A stretch of 64,000 bases of DNA from Hymenobacter oligotrophus (GTDB lineage: Bacteria; Bacteroidota; Bacteroidia; Cytophagales; Hymenobacteraceae). Of this stretch, positions 1 through 8,413 are shown one piece after another (position 1 is the first letter of the stretch; every line of letters begins with the position of its first letter). The position numbers and the translations under genes are program-made. The notes under the pieces are model-generated. The model was given only the letters and a program-made list of their open reading frames with translations, searched no databases and was not told where the DNA came from. The stretch spans positions 4,030,001-4,094,000 of the forward strand of contig NZ_CP032317.1 of assembly GCF_003574965.1 (NCBI RefSeq). Reading direction: 5' to 3'.

Positions 1-2000
1 AGCAAGCTATTACGCCGCCCGATAAAATGCCTACCAAACGGGCTCCGCTGGCCGAAACCATTGATGCCGCCCCTGCGCTGAATGGCAACGCAGCCCCAGC
101 CGGCCGCCCCGAGCGCCGTGGTGGCCGCACTGCGGCACCGGCACCTGCGCCGTTGGCCGCCGAAGTTCCCGCACTCGAAGCAGCTGTGGCAGTAGCCGAC
201 GCACCCGCCGTTGCGGTGCCGGAGGTACAAGCCAACGGGCGCCCGCCGCGCGGCGCACAGCGCGGTGGCCGCGGCCGTCGCAACGACGCCCCGGCCGTTT
301 CCCTTGCCCCCGACGAAGACGCCAACACAACTGCCGCACCGCTGCCGCCCGTGGAGGCCCCGGCCCCCGACGCGCCCGTTATTGCGCAACCCGTACCCGA
401 AATTCCGCAGCCCGCCGAAGCACCTGCGCCGCGCCCGGCCGAGGAGCAGCCCCGCGAGCAACGCCCCGTGCGTTTTGTGGTGCCGCAACCCGGCCGCGAG
501 CCGCGCGAAATTCGCCCGGCCGATTACCGCCGCGACGCGCCGCGTCCCAACCGCAACGAGCCCCGCGAGCCGCGCCCCGTGCAGCAGGGTGCCCCCGAGC
601 AAGCGCCCCAGGCGCCGCGCCCCCTAGGTGAGCAGCCGCGTCCGCTCAACGGGCAGGCACCGCAACAGCAGCAGCTACCCCGCGATGAACGCGAAGTGCG
701 CGAGCCGCGGGAACCCCGCGAAATGCGCGAAGGCCGCGAACCCCGCGACCGTGACCAGCGCCGCGAAGAACGCTTTAACCGCGAAGGCCGCCAACCGCAG
801 CAGCAAGGGCCGCGCCAGGCCGGCGAGCCAGGCCAGCAGCCGCAACAGCAGCGGCAGCCGCAATTGCCGCGCGTCGAGTCGTTGGATATCACCATCCCGA
901 GCGAAGGTGCCCTGGAGATGATGCCCGACGGCGGCTACGGCTTCCTCCGCTCGCCCTACTACAACTACTTAGCCTCGCCCGACGACATTTACGTGTCCCC
1001 GCAGCAGGTAAAGCAGTACTCGCTCAAGGCCGGCGACACCGTGAAGTGCACCGTGCGCCCGCCCAAAGAAGGCGAGAAGTATTACGCTCTGGTAACGGTA
1101 GAGAGCGTAAACGGCCGCTCGGTAGAAGACGTGCGCGACCGGATTTCCTTCTCGCACCTTACGCCGTTGTTTGCCGAAGAGCGCCTGAAGCTGAGCACCT
1201 CGCCCTCGCAGTACAGCACGCGTATTCTGGATTTGTTTGCCCCCATTGGTAAAGGCCAGCGCGGCCTGATTGTGGCGCAGCCGAAAGTAGGCAAGACGGT
1301 GCTGCTGCAAGAAATTGCCAACTCCATCGCCGAAAACCACCCCGAGGTGTACCTGATGATTTTGCTCATCGACGAACGCCCCGAGGAGGTAACCGAAATG
1401 CAGCGCACGGTGAAAGCCGAAGTGCTCAGCTCGACCTTCGACGAAACCGCCGACCGCCACGTGAAAATCGCCGGCATGGCCCTCGACAAAGCCAAGCGCC
1501 TGGTGGAGTGCGGCCACGATGTGGTAATTCTGCTCGACTCGATTACCCGCCTCGCCCGCGCCTACAACACGGTGCAGCCCTCGTCGAGCCGCATCCTGTC
1601 GGGTGGTATCGATGCTGGCGCACTCCAGAAGCCCAAGCGCTTCTTCGGTGCCGCCCGCAACGTTGAGAATGGCGGTTCGCTCACCATCATTGCCACAGCC
1701 CTGACGGACACCGGCTCGAAGATGGATGAAGTAATCTTCGAAGAATTCAAGGGCACCGGCAACATGGAGTTGCAGCTCGACCGCAAGCTGGCCAACAAGC
1801 GCATCTTCCCGGCCATCGACGTGCCGGCATCCGGCACCCGCCGCGAAGACCTGCTGATGGGCAAGGAAGAGCTCAGCCGCGTGTGGGTACTGCGCAAGTT
1901 CATGTCCGACATGACCTCCACCGAGGCCATGGAGTTCCTGAAAGACCGCATGAAAGGCACCCGCGACAACATGGAATTCCTGGTATCGATGAACGGCTAA
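1..2000 (+). CDS. rho: Transcription termination factor Rho (5' truncated by window edge)
   Basis: ATP-dependent hexameric RNA helicase that ends transcription. The first ATG in the window is at 27, but the frame is open to base 3 and reads QAITPPDK before it, which resembles the end of the Rho N-terminal domain in Bacteroidota, so the true start is probably upstream. About 280 residues of Pro/Arg/Gln/Glu-rich, apparently disordered sequence follow (to about 880). Then come the cold-shock-type RNA-binding domain (about 880-1115), Walker A PKVGKT (1281-1298), Walker [10 protein letters not shown] (about 1523-1550), the [15 protein letters not shown] stretch (about 1600) and [11 protein letters not shown] near 1755. 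The C-terminal core is canonical. A strong terminator hairpin follows directly. Confidence 0.97.
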   Translation, partial: QAITPPDKMPTKRAPLAETIDAAPALNGNAAPAGRPERRGGRTAAPAPAPLAAEVPALEAAVAVADAPAVAVPEVQANGRPPRGAQRGGRGRRNDAPAVSLAPDEDANTTAAPLPPVEAPAPDAPVIAQPVPEIPQPAEAPAPRPAEEQPREQRPVRFVVPQPGREPREIRPADYRRDAPRPNRNEPREPRPVQQGAPEQAPQAPRPLGEQPRPLNGQAPQQQQLPRDEREVREPREPREMREGREPRDRDQRREERFNREGRQPQQQGPRQAGEPGQQPQQQRQPQLPRVESLDITIPSEGALEMMPDGGYGFLRSPYYNYLASPDDIYVSPQQVKQYSLKAGDTVKCTVRPPKEGEKYYALVTVESVNGRSVEDVRDRISFSHLTPLFAEERLKLSTSPSQYSTRILDLFAPIGKGQRGLIVAQPKVGKTVLLQEIANSIAENHPEVYLMILLIDERPEEVTEMQRTVKAEVLSSTFDETADRHVKIAGMALDKAKRLVECGHDVVILLDSITRLARAYNTVQPSSSRILSGGIDAGALQKPKRFFGAARNVENGGSLTIIATALTDTGSKMDEVIFEEFKGTGNMELQLDRKLANKRIFPAIDVPASGTRREDLLMGKEELSRVWVLRKFMSDMTSTEAMEFLKDRMKGTRDNMEFLVSMNG

Positions 2001-2020
2001 GCGCTGTTCATTCAACCGCT

Positions 2021-2060
2021 AACAAAAAAGCCCCGCCAGCAATGGCGGGGCTTTTTTGTT
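2021..2060. terminator. Bidirectional intrinsic terminator after rho
   Basis: Perfect 17-bp arms (AACAAAAAAGCCCCGCC and its complement) around a 6-base loop, with an A-tract before and a T-tract after, so it can work in both directions. It lies between the convergent rho and T9SS cargo genes. Confidence 0.93.
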
Positions 2061-2081
2061 AGCGGTTTAACCTAGGGCAGG

Positions 2082-3500
2082 TTAATCTTGCTTGAAGAAC
2101 TTCTGCACCGAGCGCTGGCCACCGGTAGTTACCTCGAAGAAGTACACACCGGCACGCAGCGAAGACACGTCAACCGACGAGCTGGCTTGCGCCGAGCCTT
2201 TCTTCATCAGCTGGCCTACCGAGTTCACAATGCGCCACTGTAGCTCGCCGCCGGCATACTCAAAGCCAAGTTGGCTGGTAGCGGGGTTTGGCGTGAGGTG
2301 TACTTGCTGGCTGCTATTGTTCACTACAACCACTTGCGAGTAGGAGGCAGTGCCGTCGAAGTCAACCTGGCGTAGGCGGTAGTAGCTAGTGCCGGCTAGT
2401 GGGCGGGTATCCTCGAAGCTGTACTGGCGTACGTTAAGCGCATTTCCAGCACCAGTTACACGACCGATCTTTTGGTAAGTAACGCCATCTGCCGAACGTT
2501 CAATCTCGAAGTGCGAGTTGTTCTTTTCCGAAGCAGTAGTCCAGCTTACGTCCACACCGAAACGCTTAGCGCTTGGTACAGCCGAAAACCTTACCAGCTC
2601 GACGGGAAGTACCGAAGCTGCGCAGGCTGCATCTGAATTGTAATTGGTGTTGGGTGTGGCACCAACAGGTGCACTACATCCGGTAGGTTGCGTAGCGCCG
2701 TTTTGGTAGTTCAGCACGCAAAACGTTACGTTGACGCCAGTGCTGCTGTTGCTCTCTGGATCGTTAATAACGTCGGAGCCGTATACGCTTCCCCCTACAC
2801 GAACACCACTACCGCCAGGGCTACCATTACCGGTTTCCGTGTCAATAATAGTAGCAGAACCTGTAGCCCCTGTCAAATCTAGGTTGCCTAAAATGTTTAG
2901 TCGCCCATCAACAGTAAGAATCACGTTGTTTCGCAGAACTATGTTGCAGCCTATTTCAAGCACGCCTATCTGCGAGTTCAAAGCGGTTGAACCACGATTG
3001 GCCTCGATGAGGATATTCCCCTTGTTGGCAGAAAGAATATTGACGGAAAGAAGACCGAGAGGAGAGATTACAAAGGAGTTGTCTCCCTGCTGGCCATTCG
3101 GAGCGGAAAATGTATAGTTGTTATTTGCAGCTTCAGTGACAGAAGCTGCAACATTGGTCGTTGTCAAATTACCGTTGACTATAGCGGGGTCCTTGCCAAC
3201 GATTATGGCTGTTTTGTTGTTAGAAAGTTCTAGGTTCGCATCAATTACGACATCGTTCTTTATATAAAGTACAATGTCTCTAAGTTCGTATGTATTAGTG
3301 CTAGATGTATATGCTCTATCAATATCGGCTAATGTGCCTGTCGTGGGGGTACAGTTACCACTCACGAGCTGAAATCGAATTTGCGACAGCAAATTGCTTC
3401 CTCCAGAAGTAGGAGTAATAGTTTCGTACACGCACTGGGCCTGTACGCCCCCAGCGTAAGCAAGTAGGCCTCCGAGTAAGAAAGTAAGTTTTCGCATCAT
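2082..3500 (-). CDS. Secreted protein with T9SS type A C-terminal sorting domain
   Basis: 472-residue exported protein. A signal peptide (MMRKLTFLLGGLLAYAGG, cleavage near VQAQ) is followed by a Thr/Asn-rich beta region (about 25-290) with repeated short hydrophobic strands that may form a beta-helix. A fibronectin-like segment (about 295-395, VELVRFSAVPS...SWTTASEKNNSHFEIERS) follows. The last 75 residues (LTPNPATSQLGFEY to VQKFFKQD) are a Por secretion tail recognised by the T9SS. Function beyond surface or extracellular location cannot be read from sequence. Codons in the N-terminal half are less GC-rich than in neighbouring genes. Confidence 0.85.
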   Translation of the reverse strand: MMRKLTFLLGGLLAYAGGVQAQCVYETITPTSGGSNLLSQIRFQLVSGNCTPTTGTLADIDRAYTSSTNTYELRDIVLYIKNDVVIDANLELSNNKTAIIVGKDPAIVNGNLTTTNVAASVTEAANNNYTFSAPNGQQGDNSFVISPLGLLSVNILSANKGNILIEANRGSTALNSQIGVLEIGCNIVLRNNVILTVDGRLNILGNLDLTGATGSATIIDTETGNGSPGGSGVRVGGSVYGSDVINDPESNSSTGVNVTFCVLNYQNGATQPTGCSAPVGATPNTNYNSDAACAASVLPVELVRFSAVPSAKRFGVDVSWTTASEKNNSHFEIERSADGVTYQKIGRVTGAGNALNVRQYSFEDTRPLAGTSYYRLRQVDFDGTASYSQVVVVNNSSQQVHLTPNPATSQLGFEYAGGELQWRIVNSVGQLMKKGSAQASSSVDVSSLRAGVYFFEVTTGGQRSVQKFFKQD

Positions 3501-3753
3501 ATCAGTGAATGTAGAGCGTGTTGCACAGGTAGTTGGGGGTGAATGTAAGAAATTTGGATTGTACTATCACCGAAAGACAGTAATCAACGCAACAACAGCC
3601 GATCTTTTTACGGTGCTATGCGTAAAGGCCTGACTTTTATGTAATGACACTGTTTTGCTAACACTGGGCCTAAGCATTTCGTCTACATAAGCTAACAATA
3701 CTCTAAGCACTACCTCCTCGCTAACCAAAAAACGGCCTCTGTTTCTAATCTGC

Positions 3754-3761
3754 CACCTTTG
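3754..3761 (+). promoter_or_regulatory. Probable -7 element (CACCTTTG) for the DsbA-like gene
   Basis: Near-match to the Bacteroidota -7 box TAnnTTTG, only 5 bases before the ATG at 3767, which would give an almost leaderless mRNA. The rest of the gap from 3501 to 3766 is AT-richer and shows no other recognisable element. Confidence 0.4.
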
Positions 3762-3766
3762 CAGCT

Positions 3767-4423
3767 ATGCAACAACTGCCCGACACCCAACTCCTCTACA
3801 TTTTCGATCCGCTGTGTGGCTGGTGCTACGGCATGAGCCCCGTGGTGAAGCGCTTGGCTGAAGAGTACGCCGACCGGGTACCATGCACGGTGCTCAGCGG
3901 AGGTATGGTGGTTGGCGAAGACATAGAGCCCATCAGTATTCGTTGGGGCTACATCAGCCAGGCGCTAAAGCAGGTGGAGCAGATAACGGGCGTGCAGTTC
4001 GGCGAGCCTTTTTTGCAGCTAGGAGCCGAGGGCAGCCACATTAATAACTCCGAGCCGCCGAGCCGTGCCCTCATGGCTTTCAAGCAGCTCGATCCGCTGA
4101 ACCGCGAGGTGGCGTTTGCGCACGACATTCAGCAGGCGCACTTTGCCGAGGGGCGCGACCTGAACGACCCCGCCACTTACGAGCAGTTGGCCAAAGCATA
4201 CAGCCTGGATGCGGGCGAGTTCAGGCGGTGGTGGGAAAGCGACGCCACCCGCGAGGCCACCCAACACGAGTTTCAGATGGTGCGTCAGCTGGGCGTACAA
4301 GGTTTTCCGACGCTGGTGCTGGTGCACGGGCACCAAGGCTACGTGCTCACGCGCGGCTACCAGCCGTACGAAGAGTTGAAATCAGGGCTGGAGCAGTTGC
4401 TGCGTGATACCGCTCAGCAGTAA
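3767..4423 (+). CDS. DsbA-family (FrnE-like) thioredoxin-fold protein
   Basis: 218 residues. The thioredoxin fold carries the redox motif CGWC near residue 17 (FDPLCGWCYGM), a central helical insertion, and the cis-Pro loop GVQGFPTLVLV near residue 185. There is no signal peptide, so it probably acts in the cytoplasm as a thiol-disulfide oxidoreductase or isomerase-type enzyme like the FrnE/DsbA subfamily. The substrate is unknown. It is a single-gene unit closed by the palindrome at 4436-4487. Confidence 0.88.
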   Translation: MQQLPDTQLLYIFDPLCGWCYGMSPVVKRLAEEYADRVPCTVLSGGMVVGEDIEPISIRWGYISQALKQVEQITGVQFGEPFLQLGAEGSHINNSEPPSRALMAFKQLDPLNREVAFAHDIQQAHFAEGRDLNDPATYEQLAKAYSLDAGEFRRWWESDATREATQHEFQMVRQLGVQGFPTLVLVHGHQGYVLTRGYQPYEELKSGLEQLLRDTAQQ

Positions 4424-4435
4424 AGCACTGTTTTG

Positions 4436-4487
4436 CCCCCATGCCAAAGGCCGGCCTAGGTACCTAGGCCGGCCTTTGGCATGGGGG
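4436..4487. terminator. 52-bp perfect palindrome between convergent genes, containing two CCTAGG
   Basis: Arms 4436-4460 and 4463-4487 are exact reverse complements; the central TA makes the whole 52 bp self-complementary. The centre reads CCTAGGTACCTAGG. It occupies nearly all of the 68-bp gap between genes ending at 4423 (+) and 4492 (-), so a bidirectional terminator is likely, although there is no T-tract. Confidence 0.75.
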
Positions 4488-4491
4488 TGTG

Positions 4492-5133
4492 CTAACCGCC
4501 AAACGAGGCGTAGCGTACCACCTGCTTTTTCAGCGGCGACCACGCAATGCGCCGGCCGTCTTCCTTGCCTACTTTGTACTCGAAACCCACAGCAGTGGGG
4601 CGGCGGCGCAGGTCATCCCACGTGGCGCGGTCGGTGGTGTTGGGCTGAAAGGCGTCGGTTGGTTTGACGGCAGGTTGGCGGAAGTTGCTTTCGGCGAAGA
4701 ACGTATCCATGCGGCGGCGCAGGTAAGCCTGGCGCTCCTGGCTTGAGGCGCCGGGCGTTTTCATTTCGTATACCATAGCGGCTTCCAAATCGGCAGAGCT
4801 GAGCGACTCGCGAAAGATGACCGTGCCATCGGCGGCGGTGATGCTGAACGTGGCCTCGCTGCTCAAGAGCGAATCGCCGCGCAGCACGAGCTGAAATAAG
4901 TCGGGCGAGGAAGGCGAGGAAAACAGATGCCGGGCGCGGACCGCCTTCAGGGTGTCGGATTGGGCGTGGGCGGCCGAGGCGGCCGTGGTGTCCATGGGCT
5001 CTAAGGCAGGGCTGTCGGCGGTGTCGGCTGCGGCGGTGCCGGCCTGCTCGGTGCCTGGCCCAGACGATGGATTGGAACAGCCCAACGGCGCTGCAAGCAC
5101 TAGCACGAAGGGCAGAAGGCGCGTCGTAGTCAT
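4492..5133 (-). CDS. Predicted lipoprotein, unknown function
   Basis: 213 residues from ATG at 5133. The lipobox LAAPLGC is near residue 19, followed by an Ala/Thr/Ser/Asp-rich linker (about 20-60). The soluble part contains a beta-rich core (DLFQLVLRGDSLLSSEATFSI) and a helical stretch with many charged residues. I do not recognise a family. The frame is open upstream of 5133 but that part overlaps the UbiA-like gene and does not look like protein. It is 44 bases downstream of that gene and probably co-transcribed. Confidence 0.7.
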   Translation of the reverse strand: MTTTRLLPFVLVLAAPLGCSNPSSGPGTEQAGTAAADTADSPALEPMDTTAASAAHAQSDTLKAVRARHLFSSPSSPDLFQLVLRGDSLLSSEATFSITAADGTVIFRESLSSADLEAAMVYEMKTPGASSQERQAYLRRRMDTFFAESNFRQPAVKPTDAFQPNTTDRATWDDLRRRPTAVGFEYKVGKEDGRRIAWSPLKKQVVRYASFGG

Positions 5134-5177
5134 ATGTGGGCCTACGCAGGCGGCTGCGGGCGAGTTGGGGCCCGCGG

Positions 5178-6116
5178 CTAGGGCAACCAATGACGCAGCG
5201 CTAGCATCAGCACAAACGCTACGCTCAGGCACACCGACGACACTTGGTTCATGCGCATGGTGCGCCGGAAATCGGCCGCGGCGGAATTGCGCCATACCTG
5301 CCAAACCCAACGGCCGAACAGTGCTACCACCGGCAGCGTGGCCACGGCAAACACCAGCAGAAAGCCAAGCTCTCGTCGCCCTAGGTACGCCGTGCCCAAA
5401 ACCACGGCACCGGCCAGCAGACCCAGGCCCGCAAACACAAACGTACCCCGCACGCCCAGCAGCAGGCTCAGGGTACGGTCGCCGCGGCGGGCGTCCTCCT
5501 GGTGCTGATACACTTGCGTGAGTGGGTAAGAGCCGCACAAAAACAAGCTGCTGACGGCGGCCAGCAACAGGTTGTCAGTGGCAAAAACCTCCGACCACAC
5601 TGCGTCGGCCCCAATTTGCGTCACCAGAAATGTGAAGGCGCCCTGAAACAAAACCACCACCAGCGTGCTGATGACGGGGTATTTTTTCAGGCGGATGCGG
5701 TCGTAGCTATAGGCTTTGGATACCAGCAGGTACACGGCCAGCAGCGCGGCAAATAGCGGCGAAATCAGCAGCGCACCCAGCACGGCCAAGGCATCAAAAG
5801 CGACAACAAGGTGCCACAGCGCGGGCGTAACCTGCGGGGGGCGTTCCAAGCCGCCAATGCTGCCTTCGTCGCGGTCGAACCAAGAGTTGTAGCCGTTGGA
5901 CGCGGGGTAGGCCAGCAAGTGCAGCACCACAAACACGCCCGCGGCGCGGGTAGCCGAAAACGGTTCGCGGAGGCTGCTCAGGGCAAACCAGTACACCGGC
6001 ATCAGGTACACCGAAAACGGAATGCGTAGCAGCGGCAGGGCTTTTTTGTAATTGTCAATGACCAATGAGCAATGAACAATTAAGGGTGATGAGAGTGGAC
6101 CGGGCGTTTGATTCAA
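5178..6116 (-). CDS. UbiA-family prenyltransferase
   Basis: Integral membrane protein of about 295-312 residues with roughly nine hydrophobic segments. The two Asp-rich motifs of UbiA enzymes are visible: NGYNSWFDRDEGS (about residue 74) and YQHQEDARRGDR (about residue 205). Such enzymes attach isoprenoid chains to aromatic or other acceptors. The acceptor here is unknown. The ATG at 6116 places a CAATGA-type intergenic repeat inside the first 25 codons, so the TTG at 6065 (VIDNYKKALPLLRIPF) is a credible alternative start. It lies between a methyltransferase and a lipoprotein on the same strand. Confidence 0.85.
   Translation of the reverse strand: MNQTPGPLSSPLIVHCSLVIDNYKKALPLLRIPFSVYLMPVYWFALSSLREPFSATRAAGVFVVLHLLAYPASNGYNSWFDRDEGSIGGLERPPQVTPALWHLVVAFDALAVLGALLISPLFAALLAVYLLVSKAYSYDRIRLKKYPVISTLVVVLFQGAFTFLVTQIGADAVWSEVFATDNLLLAAVSSLFLCGSYPLTQVYQHQEDARRGDRTLSLLLGVRGTFVFAGLGLLAGAVVLGTAYLGRRELGFLLVFAVATLPVVALFGRWVWQVWRNSAAADFRRTMRMNQVSSVCLSVAFVLMLALRHWLP
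6051..6083. repeat. CAATGA/CAATTA-type short intergenic repeat, copy 1
   Basis: Contains CAATGAGCAATGAACAATTA. A permuted relative lies in the opposite orientation at 6205-6236 (CATTGCTCATTGATAATTG). The pair could form a stem across 6117-6228. The first copy overlaps the annotated 5' end of the UbiA-like gene and argues for a later start. Confidence 0.5.
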
Positions 6117-6204
6117 GCAGGTAAAAACGACCCGTTGGTAGCAAGCAGAGCAAGAAACCGATTCAACCGCGCTTTACCGCTCATCAGCTGCGCCTTCCTT
6201 CGGT

Positions 6205-6236
6205 TGTCCATTGCTCATTGATAATTGTTCATTGAT
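6205..6236. repeat. CAATGA/CAATTA-type short intergenic repeat, copy 2
   Basis: Inverted, permuted relative of 6051-6083. It lies just beyond the stop of the methyltransferase gene at 6229, so it may also serve as a processing or termination structure. Confidence 0.45.
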
Positions 6237-7020
6237 TTTTCGGCCAACCCACGAGGTAAGTTACCTCGGGGCCCCAGGCGTGGCGCACTTTGCCTGCCTG
6301 CCAGTGGTAGCGGCCCTCGGGGTCGGCCTGCCGACCTAGGGCCAGCAGCTGCTTGGGCGTGTACATGCGCAGGATGGAAACCACGCCGTCCCAGATGGTG
6401 CAAAGCGGAATAAGCGGAATTAGGTAGGTAAACAGCAAGCGGCTGACGCTAAAGGGCCGGATAAATGGAGTGATGAGCAGCTGCGCCACGGGCAGCACCG
6501 TAAGCGCCAGCAGGATTTCCCACCAATGCTTGCCGGCGCCCTCAAACACACCCACACCCGTTTGGGCCTGCACCGCGTTGCGCAGCAGCTGGGCACCTAG
6601 GGCCGGCCGGAAATGATGAAACGCCGAAAACACCGCCCGGAAACCCGCCAGCTGCGCCGGTACCTGCAAGGCGTTTACGGGCGCGGGCTCGAAGCCGATA
6701 GCACCGTTTGATTGCTTGCCGATGTGCTGCCACGCGGCCGGCTGGGGGTACAAATCGGTGAGGGTAATGCGCACCTTGGGCAGATTCTCGGCTTGCAGGG
6801 CCTGCAGCACATCCTCGGTGCCGCCGCCGGCGCCGGCGCACAGCTCCAGCACGTGCTGCTGGTTGGTGCGGCGCAGGGCTTCGGCCAGCAGCGGGGCAAT
6901 GGGTCGGTAGGTGTGCAGGTGGGTAATCATGAAGCGGAGGTAATCCATCATGCCCGCCCGCACCACGGCCGGAAACCAGGGCTGGTCTTCAAACTCAAAC
7001 AATTGTAGGCGAAGCTTCAT
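6229..7020 (-). CDS. Class I SAM-dependent methyltransferase with membrane segments
   Basis: 263 residues from the ATG at 7020 (MKLRLQLFEFEDQPWFP); the longer frame to 7062 adds only an unlikely prefix. The SAM-binding motif I is VLELCAGAGGGTEDV, followed by an acidic motif II (ITLTDLYPQP) and FSAFHHF. After the Rossmann core a long hydrophobic stretch (WWEILLALTVLPVAQLL... and LLFTYLIPLIPLC) suggests membrane attachment. It is first of a minus-strand set with the UbiA-like prenyltransferase and a lipoprotein, so a lipid or prenylated substrate is a reasonable inference. Confidence 0.82.
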   Translation of the reverse strand: MKLRLQLFEFEDQPWFPAVVRAGMMDYLRFMITHLHTYRPIAPLLAEALRRTNQQHVLELCAGAGGGTEDVLQALQAENLPKVRITLTDLYPQPAAWQHIGKQSNGAIGFEPAPVNALQVPAQLAGFRAVFSAFHHFRPALGAQLLRNAVQAQTGVGVFEGAGKHWWEILLALTVLPVAQLLITPFIRPFSVSRLLFTYLIPLIPLCTIWDGVVSILRMYTPKQLLALGRQADPEGRYHWQAGKVRHAWGPEVTYLVGWPKNQ

Positions 7021-7248
7021 GAGTACGGCAAACCGTTGGCTGTACGAGGCTACGGCCACCAACGGTTGAGTTAAAATGGCCAGGCCGAGCTATTGCAGCG
7101 CTAAAAGGGGGTGTTCTACCCATTCCACCGGCTTGTTTGTTGGTTCCCGGCGCGGCGTGCCTGGAAATGTCTAGCGAAGCCGACTCAGGTTAAAGCCAGA
7201 TTCTGCATTTTGTTTTCGGGAAAGTATTGTAAACCGATGTTGTAAGAT

Positions 7249-7256
7249 TAACTTTG
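7249..7256 (+). promoter_or_regulatory. -7 element TAACTTTG with TTG upstream
   Basis: Exact TAnnTTTG, 22 bases before ATG 7279, with a TTG at 7228-7230 at the expected distance of about 18-19 bases. It overlaps the operator at 7251-7267. Confidence 0.7.
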
Positions 7257-7267
7257 CCTTACAAAGT
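7251..7267. promoter_or_regulatory. Operator ACTTTG-N5-CAAAGT (copy 1)
   Basis: Perfect 6-bp inverted repeat with a 5-base spacer that overlaps the -7 box of the 7279 gene. The same arms and spacer length recur at 8385-8401. The winged-helix regulator encoded at 8069 is the obvious candidate to bind both. Confidence 0.65.
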
Positions 7268-7278
7268 GCTCTGAATAC

Positions 7279-7980
7279 ATGAAGCCAGCCGTCGACCCGT
7301 TAGCCCAATTAGCCGAAATCCGCTCGATAATGGAGCGTTCCTCGCGGTTTATCTCGCTGAGTGGTTTGTCGGGCATAGGGGCGGGCGTGGTAGCGTTGGC
7401 CGGGGCGGGCCTGGGGCATTGGTATTTGCACCGGCTCCTAGGTGGCTCGCCTGGCACCGATGTGTACGGCAGCACCTTGGGCAACTCATCAGGTTTGATT
7501 TCGATGCTTGAAGAGTCGCCCACGCTGCGGCTCGCGGTGTTGCCCCACTTGCTGGTGCTGTGCCTAGGTATAATTGTGCTGGCGGGCGGAGTAGCTGTGT
7601 TTTTTACCCGGCGCCGCACGCGTTACACCGGCGCCTCGCTCTGGGATGGAGCCGCAAAGCGCCTGTTCTGGAGCATGGCCTTGCCGCTGGTTGCCGGCGG
7701 GCTGTTTTGCTTGCAGCTGTACCTGCGCGGTGCGGCGGGGCTGGTGGTGCCGGGTATGCTCATCTTCTACGGCGTGGCGCTGCTCAACGCCAGCAAGTAC
7801 ACCTTGCCCGAAATTAAGCTGCTGGGTTTCTCGCAGATACTGCTGGGCCTGGTGGCTAGTTTGGCCGTAAACTGGGCCTTCCTGTTCTTTGCAGCGGGGT
7901 TTGGGTTGTGCCACATCGGCTACGGGCTGCTGATGTATAACCGCTACGAGCGCGAAAGCAACGTGGCTCCTGCCAAATAA
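7279..7980 (+). CDS. Predicted multi-pass membrane protein, unknown function
   Basis: 233 residues with about six hydrophobic segments (LSGIGAGVVALAGAGLGHWYL, VLPHLLVLCLGIIVLAGGVAVFF, then four more after residue 130). A short charged N-terminus (LAQLAEIRSIMERSSRFISLS) precedes the first. No catalytic motif is recognised. It shares its operator with the DUF4173 gene at 8414 and is followed by the winged-helix regulator, so these three probably form one regulon. Confidence 0.75.
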   Translation: MKPAVDPLAQLAEIRSIMERSSRFISLSGLSGIGAGVVALAGAGLGHWYLHRLLGGSPGTDVYGSTLGNSSGLISMLEESPTLRLAVLPHLLVLCLGIIVLAGGVAVFFTRRRTRYTGASLWDGAAKRLFWSMALPLVAGGLFCLQLYLRGAAGLVVPGMLIFYGVALLNASKYTLPEIKLLGFSQILLGLVASLAVNWAFLFFAAGFGLCHIGYGLLMYNRYERESNVAPAK

Positions 7981-8068
7981 CAGCGCTTTTCGCTCAAGGC
8001 TACCACGCTGGTCTTGGGCTCACTAACCTTCTGCGGCGCAAACCGCGCCAGGCTTTTTCAACGCATCC

Positions 8069-8368
8069 GTGAAGCACGTAATCCATCAGCTCAACAAGGC
8101 CTTCGACCACCGCGTGCGGCTGGGCGTGATGGCCGTGCTCATGGCCAACGACGAGGTCAGCTTCAACGAGCTAAAAGAAACCCTCGACCTTACCGACGGC
8201 AACCTGGCCAGCCACGCCGCCGCGCTCGAAAAAGCCGGCTACGTGCAAGTAAACAAGCAGTTTGTGGGCAAAAAGCCCAATACCACTTTCACTGCTACCA
8301 AGGAAGGCCGCCAGGCGTTTCAGGAGCACCTCGATACGCTTGAGAAATTGCTACGGGGCGGCGAATAA
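8069..8368 (+). CDS. Winged-helix transcriptional regulator (HTH_34/ArsR-like)
   Basis: 99 residues from a GTG at 8069. The whole protein is one winged-helix domain: FDHRVRLGVMAVLMANDEVSFNELKE, recognition helix LTDGNLASHAAALEKAGYVQV, and a wing VGKKPNTTFTATKEGRQAF. This is the small regulator type common in Bacteroidota next to membrane proteins of unknown function. It lies 88 bases after the 7279 gene. The ACTTTG-N5-CAAAGT operators on both sides suggest it represses its neighbours; the ligand is unknown. Confidence 0.85.
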   Translation: MKHVIHQLNKAFDHRVRLGVMAVLMANDEVSFNELKETLDLTDGNLASHAAALEKAGYVQVNKQFVGKKPNTTFTATKEGRQAFQEHLDTLEKLLRGGE

Positions 8369-8384
8369 ATTTTTTTGTGCTTGA

Positions 8385-8401
8385 ACTTTGAAACACAAAG
8401 T
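8385..8401. promoter_or_regulatory. Operator ACTTTG-N5-CAAAGT (copy 2)
   Basis: Perfect inverted repeat with spacer AAACA, directly followed by a smaller palindrome AAAGTACTTT. It lies 13 bases before ATG 8414 and overlaps a -7-like GAACTTTG. Same arrangement as at 7251-7267. Confidence 0.65.
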
Positions 8402-8413
8402 ACTTTAAAGGAT

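Noticed and set aside
969-2015. 348-residue minus-strand frame opposite rho
   Set aside because: Antisense shadow of a canonical rho gene; composition follows the rho codons and no signal or motif is present.
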